Below are positions 38,826-46,829 of a DNA stretch of 46,829 nucleotides, piece after piece. The notes beneath the pieces are model-generated. The model made no database searches. It saw only the letters and a list, made by a program, of their open reading frames with translations, and was not told the origin of the DNA. The first letter of the stretch is position 1. Every line of letters begins with the position of its first letter. The translations under genes were made by a program, and so were the position numbers. Source of the DNA: Pantoea brenneri (GTDB taxonomy: Bacteria > Pseudomonadota > Gammaproteobacteria > Enterobacterales > Enterobacteriaceae); contig MIEI01000035.1 of the NCBI GenBank assembly GCA_002095305.1, forward strand, positions 1-46,829, read 5' to 3'.

Positions 38826-40338
38826 GTTGTGCCCCTCCGTCAGCGATAGCATTGACGATCGACGCTACCGAAAGTTGCTCCAGCGGAATTTCTGCCACCT
38901 GCTTCAGATCGCGCATGATCAACACCCGATCGGCATAACCCACCAGTTCTTCAAGCTCAGAGGAGATGACCAGCAGCGCCAGTCCATCAGCACATAAGGA
39001 TTCAATTAAACGAATAATCTCGGCGTGCGCGCCCACGTCAATGCCGCGCGTCGGCTCGTCGAGGATCAGAAACTGCGGTTTAGTCACCAGCCAGCGCGAC
39101 AGCAGCACCTTTTGCTGGTTGCCACCCGACAGCAGCTCCACCGGTTGATCGGCGTGTGGCGTACGAATGCCCAGGCTCTTGATAAAGCGTTCGGCGATCG
39201 CCTGCTGCTCACGCTTTTTAATCGGTCGTAACCAGCCGCGCTGCGCCTGCAACGCCAGAATGATATTTTCGCGCACCGATGCCGCGCCAATAATCCCGTC
39301 GGTTTTACGATCTTCCGGACAGAACCCCATCCCCAGCTGCGAGGCGCGAGCCGGGTTAGTGATTCGCTGCACCTTGCCTTTGATTTTTGCCGTGCCGCGA
39401 TCGGCGCGGCGAATACCAAACAGCACTTCTGCGGTTTCGGTACGGCCCGAGCCCAGCAGTCCTGCCAGACCGACCACTTCACCCGGCCGGACCTCCAGAT
39501 TAAACGGCTCGATGGTGCCTTTTTTGCCGTAATCTTCAAACGATACCACCGGCTGATTACTGCGCAGGGTGCTGCCCTGCCGCTGCAGCGCCGTCTCCAG
39601 CAGTTCGCGCCCCAGCATCAGTTTGATCAGTTCAATTTGCGGCAGCGAGGCGGTGTCGCGGGTAGCGATAAATTGCCCGTTGCGTAATACCGTGATGCGA
39701 TCGGTGATGCGGTAAACCTGGTCGAGAAAGTGGGTAACGAAAATCAGGCTCATCCCTTTGGCTTTTAACTGCGCCATCAGGGTAAACAGCATCTCCACTT
39801 CACTGGCGTCGAGGCTGGCGGTTGGTTCATCCAGAATCAGCACCTGGGCGGAGAGATCGACTGCGCGGCAGATAGCGATAATCTGCTGCATCGCCACCGA
39901 GTAGTGTCCCAGCGGGCGCGTCACGTCGAGTGAAAAACCGTAGTTGCGCATCAGCGCATCGGCATCCCGCACCATGCGCCGCCGATCGAGCATGCCGAAG
40001 CGTCGTGGCTCGCGGCCTATATAGAGGTTATCGGCTACCGACATATTCGGCAGCATGTTCACTTCCTGATAAACGGTACCAATGCCCATCTCCTGCGCCT
40101 GGGCAGTGTTGTGCGGCGTAATCGGCTTACCGTTCAGGGTGATGGTGCCGGCATCGCGGCTGTAGACCCCGGTCAGCACTTTGATCAGGGTTGACTTCCC
40201 CGCGCCGTTCTCGCCCAGCAGCGCCATGATCTCGCCCTTGCGAATATCAAACGAGACGTTGTTCAGCGCTTTAACGCCGGGAAATCCTTTGCTGACGCCG
40301 CTGATGGTTAACAGCGATGTTTCATTGTGTGTGGTCAT
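38818..40338 (-). CDS. ytfR: YtfR, galactofuranose ABC transporter ATPase (two ATPase domains)
   Basis: 506 residues, matching E. coli YtfR along its length. Domain 1: Walker [10 protein letters not shown] at residues 42-50, with VLILDEPTASLD as Walker B. Domain 2: degenerate Walker A GLLGSGRTE, signature LSGGNQQK and [19 protein letters not shown]. The sequence RQIELVKMMLGREL-like PQIELIKLMLGRELLET links the halves. It lies downstream of ytfQ after an intra-operon hairpin that likely lowers its expression relative to the binding protein. Confidence 0.95.
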   Translation of the reverse strand: MTTHNETSLLTISGVSKGFPGVKALNNVSFDIRKGEIMALLGENGAGKSTLIKVLTGVYSRDAGTITLNGKPITPHNTAQAQEMGIGTVYQEVNMLPNMSVADNLYIGREPRRFGMLDRRRMVRDADALMRNYGFSLDVTRPLGHYSVAMQQIIAICRAVDLSAQVLILDEPTASLDASEVEMLFTLMAQLKAKGMSLIFVTHFLDQVYRITDRITVLRNGQFIATRDTASLPQIELIKLMLGRELLETALQRQGSTLRSNQPVVSFEDYGKKGTIEPFNLEVRPGEVVGLAGLLGSGRTETAEVLFGIRRADRGTAKIKGKVQRITNPARASQLGMGFCPEDRKTDGIIGAASVRENIILALQAQRGWLRPIKKREQQAIAERFIKSLGIRTPHADQPVELLSGGNQQKVLLSRWLVTKPQFLILDEPTRGIDVGAHAEIIRLIESLCADGLALLVISSELEELVGYADRVLIMRDLKQVAEIPLEQLSVASIVNAIADGGAQHA

Positions 40339-40363
40339 TCTGCTAACTCCGCCTCACGTCATG

Positions 40364-40385
40364 AAAAACCGCCCCGCAGGGCGGT
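40364..40385 (-). terminator. Intra-operon hairpin/terminator between ytfQ and ytfR
   Basis: On the minus strand ACCGCCC-TGCG-GGGCGGT is followed by five T. It lies 8 nt past the ytfQ stop and 26 nt before ytfR. Partial termination would give more binding protein than transporter. Confidence 0.75.
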
Positions 40386-40392
40386 CTGCGGC

Positions 40393-41349
40393 TTAGTAAC
40401 CCATGCCTTTTTTGCGTTCCAGTTCCCGCTGAGCGTCAGCAGGCAGGAACAGTTTCGATTCGGTTTTGATCACTTTTGGCGGCAGCGTGCCCTCTTTCTT
40501 AAATTTCTCCAGCGCATCAAAGGCCGGGCCGGCCATGTTTGGCGTCAGCTCCACGTTGGCATTGGCTTCGCCTGCCAGCATCGCTTTATAGATATCCGGT
40601 ACGCCGTCAATCGAGCCGGTCAGAATATCTTTGCCGGGCTTCAGACCGGCTTCTTTAATCGCCTGGATGGCACCGATCGCCATGTCATCGTTGTGTGCGT
40701 AAACCATGCAGATGTTCTTGCCGTTGTTTTCCGCCTTAATGAAGCTTTCCATTACCTCTTTACCTTTGCTGCGGGTAAAGTCGCCGGACTGAGAGCGGAT
40801 CACTTTGATGTTCGGATGACCGCTGATCGCTTCAGCAAAGCCTTTCTTACGATCGATCGCCACGCTGGCCCCGACCGTGCCCTGCAGTTCCACCACGTTA
40901 CACTGTTTGTCGCCGACGGTTTTCACCAGCCAGTCGCCAATCAGCTTGCCTTCCAGCACGTTATCCGCAGTGACAACCGCCTGATACAGCGATTTGTCTT
41001 TGACTACGATGGCGCGGTCCAGCAGATAGACCGGGATTTTGGCGTCTTTGGCTTCTTCCAGCACCGGTTCCCAACCGGTCTGCACCACCGGCGCGATAAA
41101 GATGGCGTCAACGCCCTGGGCGATAAACGAGCGAACCGCTTTAATCTGGTTCTCTTGTTTTTGCTGACCATCAGCGATTTTCAGGGTGATACCGCGTTTT
41201 TTAGCTTCGCTTTTCGCCACGTTGGTTTCGGCGGAGCGCCAGCCAGATTCCGAACCCACCTGCGAGAAGCCGACCGTCATGTCCGCAGCCAGCACTGGTC
41301 CGGTCAACGCGGCGCTGACCAGCGTGGTTAGAAGTAAACGTTTCCACAT
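40393..41349 (-). CDS. ytfQ: YtfQ, galactofuranose-binding periplasmic protein
   Basis: The start at 41349 (MWKRLLLTTLVSAALTGPVL, cut after LAA) gives a clean signal peptide and aligns with E. coli YtfQ; the frame continues to 41454 without homology. About 318 residues. Conserved: VGFSQVGSESGWRSAETNVA, ADGQQKQENQIKAVRSF, ELQGTVGASVAIDRKKGFAE, VYAHNDDMAIGAIQAIKEAG and GSIDGVPDIYKAML. It is the first gene of the minus-strand operon and probably the most strongly expressed. Confidence 0.96.
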   Translation of the reverse strand: MWKRLLLTTLVSAALTGPVLAADMTVGFSQVGSESGWRSAETNVAKSEAKKRGITLKIADGQQKQENQIKAVRSFIAQGVDAIFIAPVVQTGWEPVLEEAKDAKIPVYLLDRAIVVKDKSLYQAVVTADNVLEGKLIGDWLVKTVGDKQCNVVELQGTVGASVAIDRKKGFAEAISGHPNIKVIRSQSGDFTRSKGKEVMESFIKAENNGKNICMVYAHNDDMAIGAIQAIKEAGLKPGKDILTGSIDGVPDIYKAMLAGEANANVELTPNMAGPAFDALEKFKKEGTLPPKVIKTESKLFLPADAQRELERKKGMGY

Positions 41350-41957
41350 AGTTTTTATTCCTCTGAAGGGCATTTGCTGTTTAGGGTAGAGAGCCCGCTT
41401 AGCCTGGACTAAAAAAGGGTGCATAATGGCGACATGCTTCACAAAATTGAGCAATTTAAAGGAGTTACGTCAACATCAACCGTTTTATAGCGCAGGCTGT
41501 TATGGATAAAACAACTGAAAGTGAAATCAGGACGGGTTAAATAATTGTAATAAACAGAATCGCTTATGCGCAGCCCCACTGAAAGCGATTACAGCCAGGC
41601 GTACAAAATGGGTTATCCGCCTGCGGGATGAACAAAAAATGGGATTTGTGATTGCCCGCACATTGCTTGCATAGTGCTAGCGTAGCGCTCGCATAGTGCC
41701 TACATAGTGCATTTTTCAGGTGACTGGCGGGCGAAACGTTTCTCTGGCGACTTCTGCGGGCGATCGGTTGACAGCGCGACGCCGTCTGACCACGACGGGC
41801 GGCCTGAGACGACGGCAGGCAATGCGCACTGCCGGGTTAAGTGCGACCCTGACCAAGCGTTTTTTTACTCCGCTGCGGCGTATTTACTGCACCATCTGTG
41901 TTAGCGTGTTGTTCATTAGTCACCACTCGTTCAGCAGTCACCACTGAAGGCAACATC
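41350..41957. other. Gene-free region upstream of ytfQ and of the leader ORF
   Basis: No convincing gene. It should carry the ytfQ promoter (minus strand) and a plus-strand promoter. Small direct repeats are visible: CATAGTGC at 41670, 41692 and 41703; AGTCACCACT at 41918 and 41936 (18 bp apart), just before the leader ORF. Their meaning is unknown. Confidence 0.5.
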
Positions 41958-42041
41958 ATGTTTATCTCAGGTTCGATCACCACCACTACCACCCGCACCG
42001 CTTTAAGCGGCGGCGTGAGCGTATCTGTGACCGGCACCTGA
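41958..42041 (+). CDS. Threonine-rich 27-residue leader-type peptide
   Basis: The ATG at 41958 has GAAGG 7 nt upstream. The peptide contains GSITTTTTRTALSGG: six Thr codons in seven (41979-41999), four of them in an unbroken mix of ACC and ACT with one Arg inside. It ends in VSVTGT-stop. The size, the run of one amino acid and the following hairpins resemble transcription-attenuation leaders such as thrL, but it is not thrL, and thrABC does not follow. The next gene is a cysteine hydrolase 76 nt downstream. A hairpin inside the coding part is CCGC-TTTAA-GCGG (41998-42010). Expression is unproven. Confidence 0.5.
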   Translation: MFISGSITTTTTRTALSGGVSVSVTGT

Positions 42042-42043
42042 CA

Positions 42044-42084
42044 AACAGATCTTCGTTCCCCGCCCAACCGGACGGGGACCTGTT
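42044..42084 (+). promoter_or_regulatory. Hairpin after the leader ORF, possible attenuator
   Basis: AACAG pairs with CTGTT, and GTTCCCCG with CGGGGAC inside it, with a bulge on the left arm. A pyrimidine-rich stretch (CTCCGTTCTT) follows, not a clean T-run, so termination strength is doubtful. It lies between the leader stop (42041) and the hydrolase start (42118). Confidence 0.45.
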
Positions 42085-42117
42085 CTCCGTTCTTAACCCT
42101 CTGAATGGAGAAACAAC

Positions 42118-42648
42118 ATGAGTTCATCTGAAAGCGCATTATTAGTCATCGATATGCAACAGGGCCTGTTCAGGGGAGCTGTCACGCCTCATCACGCCGA
42201 TAGGGTGTTAGCGAATATTTGCCTGCTGATTGATAAAGCGCGTCAGGCTAAGGTCCCGATCTTTTTTGCACGCCATACCGGACCCGATGATTCCCCATTC
42301 AGCGCCCGGAGCCCGTTAACCCGTCTGTTGCCGGAACTGGGCGTTGACGCGCAGGAGGGTGTTTTTATCAAAAAATCCCCCAGCTGTTTCAGAGATACGC
42401 CGCTGCTGAGCCAGTTACGAGAACAAGGGATTAAACAGCTGGTGGTGACCGGGATGAAAACCGAGTTTTGCGTCGATACCAGCTGTCGGGCAGCCGCAGA
42501 TTGCGGTTTTTCAGTGGTGCTGGTTTCTGATGCCCACACCACGGTGGATAATCCCCATCTGACCGTAGAAAAAATCATTGCTCACCATAATCTGACCCTG
42601 GCCGGTCCGTTTGTTACCCTGAGCGCGGCTGCAGAGTGGCATTTTTAG
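42118..42648 (+). CDS. Isochorismatase-like cysteine hydrolase
   Basis: 176 residues with GGAG 9 nt upstream of the ATG. The family catalytic triad is visible: Asp in LLVIDMQQGLF (residue 12), Lys in FIKKSPSCFRDT (about residues 84-85) and Cys in TEFCVDTSCRAA (about residue 119). A typical TGMKTEFCVDTS block and DAHTTVD follow. Members hydrolyse isochorismate, nicotinamide, ureidoacrylate or similar small amides or ethers. The substrate cannot be told from sequence. The preceding Thr-rich leader is the only clue to regulation. Confidence 0.88.
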   Translation: MSSSESALLVIDMQQGLFRGAVTPHHADRVLANICLLIDKARQAKVPIFFARHTGPDDSPFSARSPLTRLLPELGVDAQEGVFIKKSPSCFRDTPLLSQLREQGIKQLVVTGMKTEFCVDTSCRAAADCGFSVVLVSDAHTTVDNPHLTVEKIIAHHNLTLAGPFVTLSAAAEWHF

Positions 42649-43023
42649 TCAACATTGCGTTATTAAAATCTGCGCATTCACTCTATCTGCCGCGCCGGTC
42701 AGCCACCTGCCACGCTGCTGCCGGCAGGCCGGATGCTGGCCTTCACCACGCAGGCCAGGCAAAAACCGTCCGGACGCGGTGTGACACGCCTGGCACGTCA
42801 GCGCGGAGGGATTATTTTCTGACACGGGCGATGTTGCAGAATTCCCGGTTCAGCACCGCGGGCAGGTGGCCCTATCCGCGAATAAACCTGCAAAAATGGG
42901 CTTTTAGCGGCGTATTCCGGTCGTTTATCTGATTTTCACCTTTTTTTGATCACAGGATCTGGACAGGTTTAGCTTGCCCCCTATACTGAGCACTCCTTAG
43001 TTCCTTCTACTGTTATGGCAATG
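42649..43023. promoter_or_regulatory. Gene-free region with the cnu promoter
   Basis: A plus-strand 98-codon frame (42636-42932) is not convincing. Near the 3' end there is a sigma-70-type promoter: -35 TGGACA at 42960-42965, 16-bp spacer, -10 TATACT at 42982-42987. Transcription should start about 20-30 nt before cnu. Confidence 0.65.
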
Positions 43024-43239
43024 ATGACTGCGTACGACTACCTGCTTAAATTTCGTAAAGTGAATAACTCAGACAGTCTGGAAAAGCTCTTCGATCACCT
43101 CAATTACTCGCTCACCGATGAGATGGATATCATCAATATGTACCGTGCTGCCGATCATCGGCGCGCCGAACTGGCGTCGGGCGGACGGTTATATGATCTT
43201 GGCTGTGTGCCTAAGACGGTGTGGCGCTACGTGGTATAA
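43024..43239 (+). CDS. cnu: Cnu (YdgT), Hha/YmoA-family nucleoid co-regulator
   Basis: A small Hha-like protein that binds H-NS and modulates silencing; E. coli Cnu also binds oriC. 71 residues from 43024 ([20 protein letters not shown]), chosen because E. coli Cnu begins [15 protein letters not shown] codons at 43015 and 43021 are also possible. There is no clear ribosome site. The family core [20 protein letters not shown] and [20 protein letters not shown] is intact. Confidence 0.93.
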   Translation: MTAYDYLLKFRKVNNSDSLEKLFDHLNYSLTDEMDIINMYRAADHRRAELASGGRLYDLGCVPKTVWRYVV

Positions 43240-43343
43240 CTTCCTGCTGCCTGATTTTTTTGGTTACGTTGTCCAGGCGGGCGCGCCCCATCTGGACATG
43301 CTATTCTGCTGCGCTTCGACTTCCCAAGACAGGAATTACCGCT

Positions 43344-43787
43344 ATGAATGAACAGGTTGCTGCGCCGCGCATCGGTGGCTGGCTTTTGCTGCCGCTGGCC
43401 TGGCTGATTATGACCCTGTTAACCACTGCGCTGGTAATGGCGATGTACCTTACACCGCTGTTTAATCCGGAATGGCGCGCGACACTCTTCTCCCATGGCA
43501 GCACCCTTTTCTCTTACTGGGCCATCTCCCTGCTGACCGCCGTGGCGGTCTGGGCTTACAGCCTGTGGATTAGCTGGCTGTTCTTTAAGCGCTCACGCCG
43601 TTTACCGCGCCATTATCTGCTGTGGTTGCTGATTACCGTGCTGTTGGCGCTGAAAACCTTTGCCTTTACCCCGGTAACCGACAGCCGCGCCTTACAGACG
43701 CTGTTGCTTTCACTGGCGGCCGCAGCGGTGTTTGCCCCCTACTTCAAACGCTCAAAGCGGGTAAAAAGCACCTTTATTGAACCCTAA
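43344..43787 (+). CDS. ydgK: YdgK family membrane protein (DUF2569)
   Basis: The start at 43344 (MNEQVAAPRIGGWLLLPLAW, AGGA 8 nt upstream) is preferred to 43221, whose extension covers the cnu-ydgK gap. About 147 residues with four membrane helices and the DUF2569 opening IGGWLLLPL. Function is unknown. The position between cnu and rsxA is the same as in E. coli. Confidence 0.88.
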   Translation: MNEQVAAPRIGGWLLLPLAWLIMTLLTTALVMAMYLTPLFNPEWRATLFSHGSTLFSYWAISLLTAVAVWAYSLWISWLFFKRSRRLPRHYLLWLLITVLLALKTFAFTPVTDSRALQTLLLSLAAAAVFAPYFKRSKRVKSTFIEP

Positions 43788-43840
43788 CGCTGTGAGTTGT
43801 GTCAGGAATTTAATTCTGAGTGCGGTCTGCCCGGCCGGTT

Positions 43841-43866
43841 GCGGCGTAGCGGTTGAGATACGCCGC
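43841..43866. repeat. Hairpin upstream of rsxA
   Basis: GCGGCGTA and TACGCCGC form an 8-bp perfect stem with a 10-nt loop (one more T-A/G-C pair is possible outside). There is no T-run. It is 45 nt before rsxA, so it could shield or regulate the leader. Confidence 0.55.
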
Positions 43867-43910
43867 ACTATCAATGATAATAAGCCGCTTTCTGGATTTC
43901 AGGCGAAAAA

Positions 43911-44492
43911 ATGACCGATTATCTGCTTCTCTTTGTTGGTACTGTGCTGGTAAATAACTTCGTGCTGGTGAAGTTCCTTGGCCTGTGCCCGTTTATGGGC
44001 GTTTCCAAAAAACTGGAGACGGCAATCGGCATGGGCCTGGCCACCACTTTCGTGATTACGCTGGCCTCAATCTGTGCCTGGCTGGTGAATCACCTGATTC
44101 TGCTGCCGCTCGATCTGGTCTACCTGCGCACCATGGCCTATATCCTGGTGATCGCGGTGGTGGTGCAGTTCACCGAGATGGTGGTACGTAAAACCAGTCC
44201 GTCGCTCTATCGCCTGCTGGGCATTTTCCTGCCGCTGATCACCACCAACTGCGCGGTGCTGGGCGTGCCATTGCTGAGCGTCAATCTGAATCACACCTTT
44301 CTGCAGGCGGCCCTGTACGGCTTTAGCGCCTCACTTGGCTTCTCGCTGGTGATGGTGCTGTTCGCCGGCATGCGTGAACGTCTGGTGCTGGCTAACGTCC
44401 CGGCCCCGTTCAAAGGTAACTCCATTGCCCTGATCACCGCTGGCCTGATGGCGCTGGCATTTATGGGCTTTACCGGTCTGGTGAAATTCTGA
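43911..44492 (+). CDS. rsxA: RsxA (RnfA), integral membrane subunit of the Rsx/Rnf complex
   Basis: 193 residues with six membrane helices, start [20 protein letters not shown]. It has the family motif [19 protein letters not shown] (a conserved Cys in helix 1) and a second Cys in [11 protein letters not shown]. In E. coli the Rsx complex keeps SoxR reduced; related Rnf complexes couple ferredoxin/NAD electron flow to ion pumping. The stop and the rsxB ATG overlap by one base (TGATG). Confidence 0.97.
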   Translation: MTDYLLLFVGTVLVNNFVLVKFLGLCPFMGVSKKLETAIGMGLATTFVITLASICAWLVNHLILLPLDLVYLRTMAYILVIAVVVQFTEMVVRKTSPSLYRLLGIFLPLITTNCAVLGVPLLSVNLNHTFLQAALYGFSASLGFSLVMVLFAGMRERLVLANVPAPFKGNSIALITAGLMALAFMGFTGLVKF

Positions 44493-45070
44493 TGACCGCG
44501 ATCTGGATAGCAGTTGCTGTATTAAGTGCGCTGAGCCTGGTGTTCGGTGCGCTGCTGGGCTACGCCTCGCGCCGCTTTGAGGTCGAAGAAGACCCAATCG
44601 TTGAGCAAATTGATGCCATTCTGCCGCAGAGTCAGTGCGGGCAGTGTGGCTATCCCGGTTGCCGCCCGTATGCCGATGCGGTGGGCAACAACGGTGAAGC
44701 CATCAACAAGTGCGCGCCAGGCGGTGAGCAGACCATGCTCAAGCTGGCAGAGCTGCTGAACGTTGAGCCGCAGCCGATTGATGGCGATGAAACCGCCAAA
44801 GCGCCGGTTCGCACCGTGGCCTTTATCGATGAAGCGAACTGCATTGGCTGCACCAAGTGTATTCAGGCCTGCCCGGTAGATGCGATTGTCGGGGCGACCC
44901 GCGCCATGCACACCGTGCTGAGCGATGTCTGCACCGGCTGCGATCTCTGTGTTGCGCCCTGCCCGACTGACTGCATCGAGATGCGGCCGGTTGAGACCAC
45001 GCCTGCCAACTGGAAGTGGGATCTGAACAGCATTCCGGTGCGGGTGATTCCGGTAGAAACTCATGCTTAA
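44492..45070 (+). CDS. rsxB: RsxB (RnfB), iron-sulfur electron-transfer subunit
   Basis: 192 residues. An N-terminal membrane anchor is followed by a four-Cys cluster motif, [16 protein letters not shown] (with Cys in NKCAPGG). Two ferredoxin-type 4Fe-4S motifs come next: [12 protein letters not shown] and [12 protein letters not shown]. It passes electrons within the Rsx complex. The start [20 protein letters not shown] is clear, and the gene overlaps rsxA and rsxC on either side. Confidence 0.97.
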   Translation: MTAIWIAVAVLSALSLVFGALLGYASRRFEVEEDPIVEQIDAILPQSQCGQCGYPGCRPYADAVGNNGEAINKCAPGGEQTMLKLAELLNVEPQPIDGDETAKAPVRTVAFIDEANCIGCTKCIQACPVDAIVGATRAMHTVLSDVCTGCDLCVAPCPTDCIEMRPVETTPANWKWDLNSIPVRVIPVETHA

Positions 45071-46829
45071 TTTGTTGAATTTTTTCAAAAAAGATAAGAT
45101 CTGGGATTTTCAGGGCGGCATTCATCCGCCGGAAATGAAAACCCAGTCCAACGGTACCCCGCTGAGCGAACTGCCGTTGCCGCACCGTTTTATCATCCCG
45201 CTGAAACAGCACATCGGTCACGAAGGTGAAATCTGCGTGGCACCGGGCGATAAGGTGCTGCGCGGTCAGCCCCTGACCTTTGGCACCGGCCGGATGTTAC
45301 CGGTGCATGCCCCGACCTCCGGCACCATCGAGGATATCGGTCAGCACATGACCGCCCATCCGTCTGGCCTGTCAGAGCTGTGCATTTTCCTGACGCCCGA
45401 TGGCGAAGACCGCTGGATGCCGCTTGATCCCCTGCCCGATTACCGCCAGCATCCGCGCGCCGACATCGTGCAGCGTATTCACGATGCCGGGATTGCCGGT
45501 CTGGGCGGCGCGGGCTTCCCGACCGCCACCAAGCTTAAAGGCGGTCTGCGCGGTGTCAAAACCCTGATCATCAATGCGGCAGAGTGCGAGCCTTACATCA
45601 CTGCGGATGACCGTCTGATGCAGGACTACGCGGCTGAAGTGCTGGAAGGCAGCCGGATTCTCGCCTGGGTATTACAGGCAGAACGGGTGCTGATTGGCAT
45701 CGAAGATAATAAACCTGAAGCCATTGCGGCACTGAAGCAGGCGTTAGGCGGCGAGCGCGATCTGCAAATACGGGTGATCCCGACCAAATACCCCTCTGGC
45801 GGTGCTAAACAGCTGACCCGCATCCTGACCGGGATGGAGGTTCCGCACGGCGGACGCTCGACCGATATTGGTGTGCTGATGCAGAACGTCGGTACCGCCT
45901 GGGCAGTTAAGCGCGCGATTATCAATGGTGAACCGATTACAGAACGCGTCGTGACGCTGACCGGCGAGGCGATCGCCCAGCCGCGCAACGTCTGGAGCCG
46001 TCTCGGCACGCCTATCAGCCATCTGCTGCATCAGGTCGGGTTCCGTCCTGGCCCGCGCCAGATGGTGATCATGGGCGGTCCCCTGATGGGCTTTACCCTG
46101 CCGTCGCTGGACGTGCCGGTGGTGAAGATCACCAACTGTATTCTGGCCCCGTCCAGCAGCGAAATGGGTAACAACGACGAAGAGCAGTCCTGCATTCGCT
46201 GTTCTGCCTGCGCTGATGCCTGCCCGGCTAAACTGCTGCCACAGCAGCTTTACTGGTACAGCCAGGGCGGCGACCACGATAAGGCGCGCGCGCATCACAT
46301 TGATGATTGCATTGAGTGCGGTGCCTGCGCCTATGTCTGCCCGAGCAATATTCCGCTGGTGCAGTATTACCGGCAGGAAAAAGCTGAGCTGCGCGCCATC
46401 GATCTGGAAGCGAAACGTACCCTCGAAGCCAAAGCGCGCTTTGAAGCGCGCCAGGCCCGGCTGGAACGTGAGAAGCAGGCGCGTGAAGCGCGACATGAAG
46501 AGGCGAAACAGCGCGTTGCCCGCAGTGACAACGGCGAGCTGGCGGCAGCGAAAGCGCGGGCCACCGCCCGTCGTGCCGAACCTGATGAAGCCGCTGCTGA
46601 AGCGCAGCGTGAAGCCCGTCATGCGCAGGCGCGTCTGCGTCAGGCCGAGGCTCAGGCAGAAACTCAGGCGCTGAGTCGTCAGACTACCGATCCGCGTAAA
46701 GCGGCGGTTGAGGCGGCGATTGCCCGCGCCAAAGCGAAGAAAATGACGCCAGCCGGGGCCGGGAGCGAGGCCAGTGAAGAGGCGGCAGTCGATCCGCGTA
46801 AAGCGGCGGTTGAAGCGGCTGTTGCCCGT
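45063..46829 (+). CDS. rsxC: RsxC (RnfC), electron-transport subunit, 3' end cut by window edge
   Basis: The ATG at 45063 overlaps the rsxB stop by 8 nt; the start [20 protein letters not shown] aligns with E. coli RsxC. An open frame of 589 codons runs to the window edge. It has a NADH/flavin-binding domain ([33 protein letters not shown]) and two 4Fe-4S motifs ([12 protein letters not shown] and [12 protein letters not shown]). A charged Ala/Arg/Glu helical region follows, then repeats starting [18 protein letters not shown]. The C-terminal repeat tail is cut after its second unit begins. Confidence 0.96.
   Translation, partial: MLNLLNFFKKDKIWDFQGGIHPPEMKTQSNGTPLSELPLPHRFIIPLKQHIGHEGEICVAPGDKVLRGQPLTFGTGRMLPVHAPTSGTIEDIGQHMTAHPSGLSELCIFLTPDGEDRWMPLDPLPDYRQHPRADIVQRIHDAGIAGLGGAGFPTATKLKGGLRGVKTLIINAAECEPYITADDRLMQDYAAEVLEGSRILAWVLQAERVLIGIEDNKPEAIAALKQALGGERDLQIRVIPTKYPSGGAKQLTRILTGMEVPHGGRSTDIGVLMQNVGTAWAVKRAIINGEPITERVVTLTGEAIAQPRNVWSRLGTPISHLLHQVGFRPGPRQMVIMGGPLMGFTLPSLDVPVVKITNCILAPSSSEMGNNDEEQSCIRCSACADACPAKLLPQQLYWYSQGGDHDKARAHHIDDCIECGACAYVCPSNIPLVQYYRQEKAELRAIDLEAKRTLEAKARFEARQARLEREKQAREARHEEAKQRVARSDNGELAAAKARATARRAEPDEAAAEAQREARHAQARLRQAEAQAETQALSRQTTDPRKAAVEAAIARAKAKKMTPAGAGSEASEEAAVDPRKAAVEAAVAR
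46689..46829 (+). repeat. RsxC C-terminal tandem repeat, first and second units
   Basis: [18 protein letters not shown] starts at 46689 and [13 protein letters not shown] starts at 46791, a period of 102 bp (34 codons). The number of units cannot be seen because the window ends. E. coli RsxC carries many copies of the same repeat, so copy-number variation is expected. Confidence 0.85.

Noticed and set aside
40327..41331. 334-codon plus-strand ORF opposite ytfQ
   Set aside because: Shadow of ytfQ with Phe/His/Arg-rich composition; no recognisable domain.
41837..42139. Minus-strand ORF with RVVVVVI, resembling the valine-rich ivbL leader
   Set aside because: It is the reverse complement of the Thr codon run. 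It has no close ribosome site and no ilv gene downstream; the plus-strand short ORF fits a leader better.
42636..42932. 98-codon plus-strand ORF after the hydrolase
   Set aside because: Starts inside the hydrolase 3' end in another frame; composition is irregular and no domain is seen.
1..46829. CRISPR arrays, tRNA or rRNA genes, prophage
   Set aside because: No regularly spaced short repeats, cloverleaf with CCA end, rRNA blocks or phage genes were seen by eye; a tRNA scan would settle the point.

Overview
The window reads as a chromosomal stretch of a gammaproteobacterium of the order Enterobacterales. Gene order is the main evidence. tus-fumC-manA-ydgA, malI-malXY-add-ydgJ and cnu-ydgK-rsxABC are blocks of the E. 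coli/Salmonella terminus region. A GC-rich, Erwinia/Pantoea-like relative (Erwiniaceae) is my best guess, but that is inference. No rRNA, tRNA, CRISPR array or complete IS was seen.

Layout. (1) 1-6300: srfABC operon, with srfA cut by the window edge. (2) 6284-6990: a barnase-type secreted RNase with its barstar inhibitor. (3) 7070-13500: rarA / oqxAB / oqxR multidrug-efflux locus, with a hicAB toxin-antitoxin pair sitting between oqxB and oqxR, then an MFS transporter. (4) 15015-16030: the replication-terminator gene tus, preceded by one excellent and one degenerate Ter site. (5) 16076-25654: fumC, manA, ydgA, malI with its operators, malXY, add. (6) 25749-42084: an accessory sugar region between ydgJ and cnu, a pair close together in E. 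coli. It holds araC-araHGF divergent from araBA (no araD), an acetyltransferase and the ytfQRT-yjfF galactofuranose transporter. It is studded with three families of structured repeats, and a threonine-rich leader ORF precedes a cysteine hydrolase. (7) 42960-46829: cnu, ydgK, and the start of the rsx electron-transport operon, with rsxC cut by the window edge.

How the genes work together. The accessory block imports L-arabinose (AraFGH) and converts it to L-ribulose 5-phosphate (AraA, AraB). It also imports galactofuranose (YtfQRT-YjfF). Both sugars occur in plant, fungal or bacterial polysaccharides, which fits a plant- or soil-associated lifestyle. The oqx block is a regulated multidrug pump. 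The tus block marks the window as lying in or near the replication fork trap.

Quality caveat. Nine genes (srfB, oqxA, oqxB, hicA, oqxR, the MFS gene, malX, malY, araC) are each broken by one small frameshift. Restoring one base (two in malY) rejoins family-like protein on both sides, and most of the sites are G/C or A/T homopolymers. I read these as sequencing or assembly errors rather than nine pseudogenes, and I give each as one gene.
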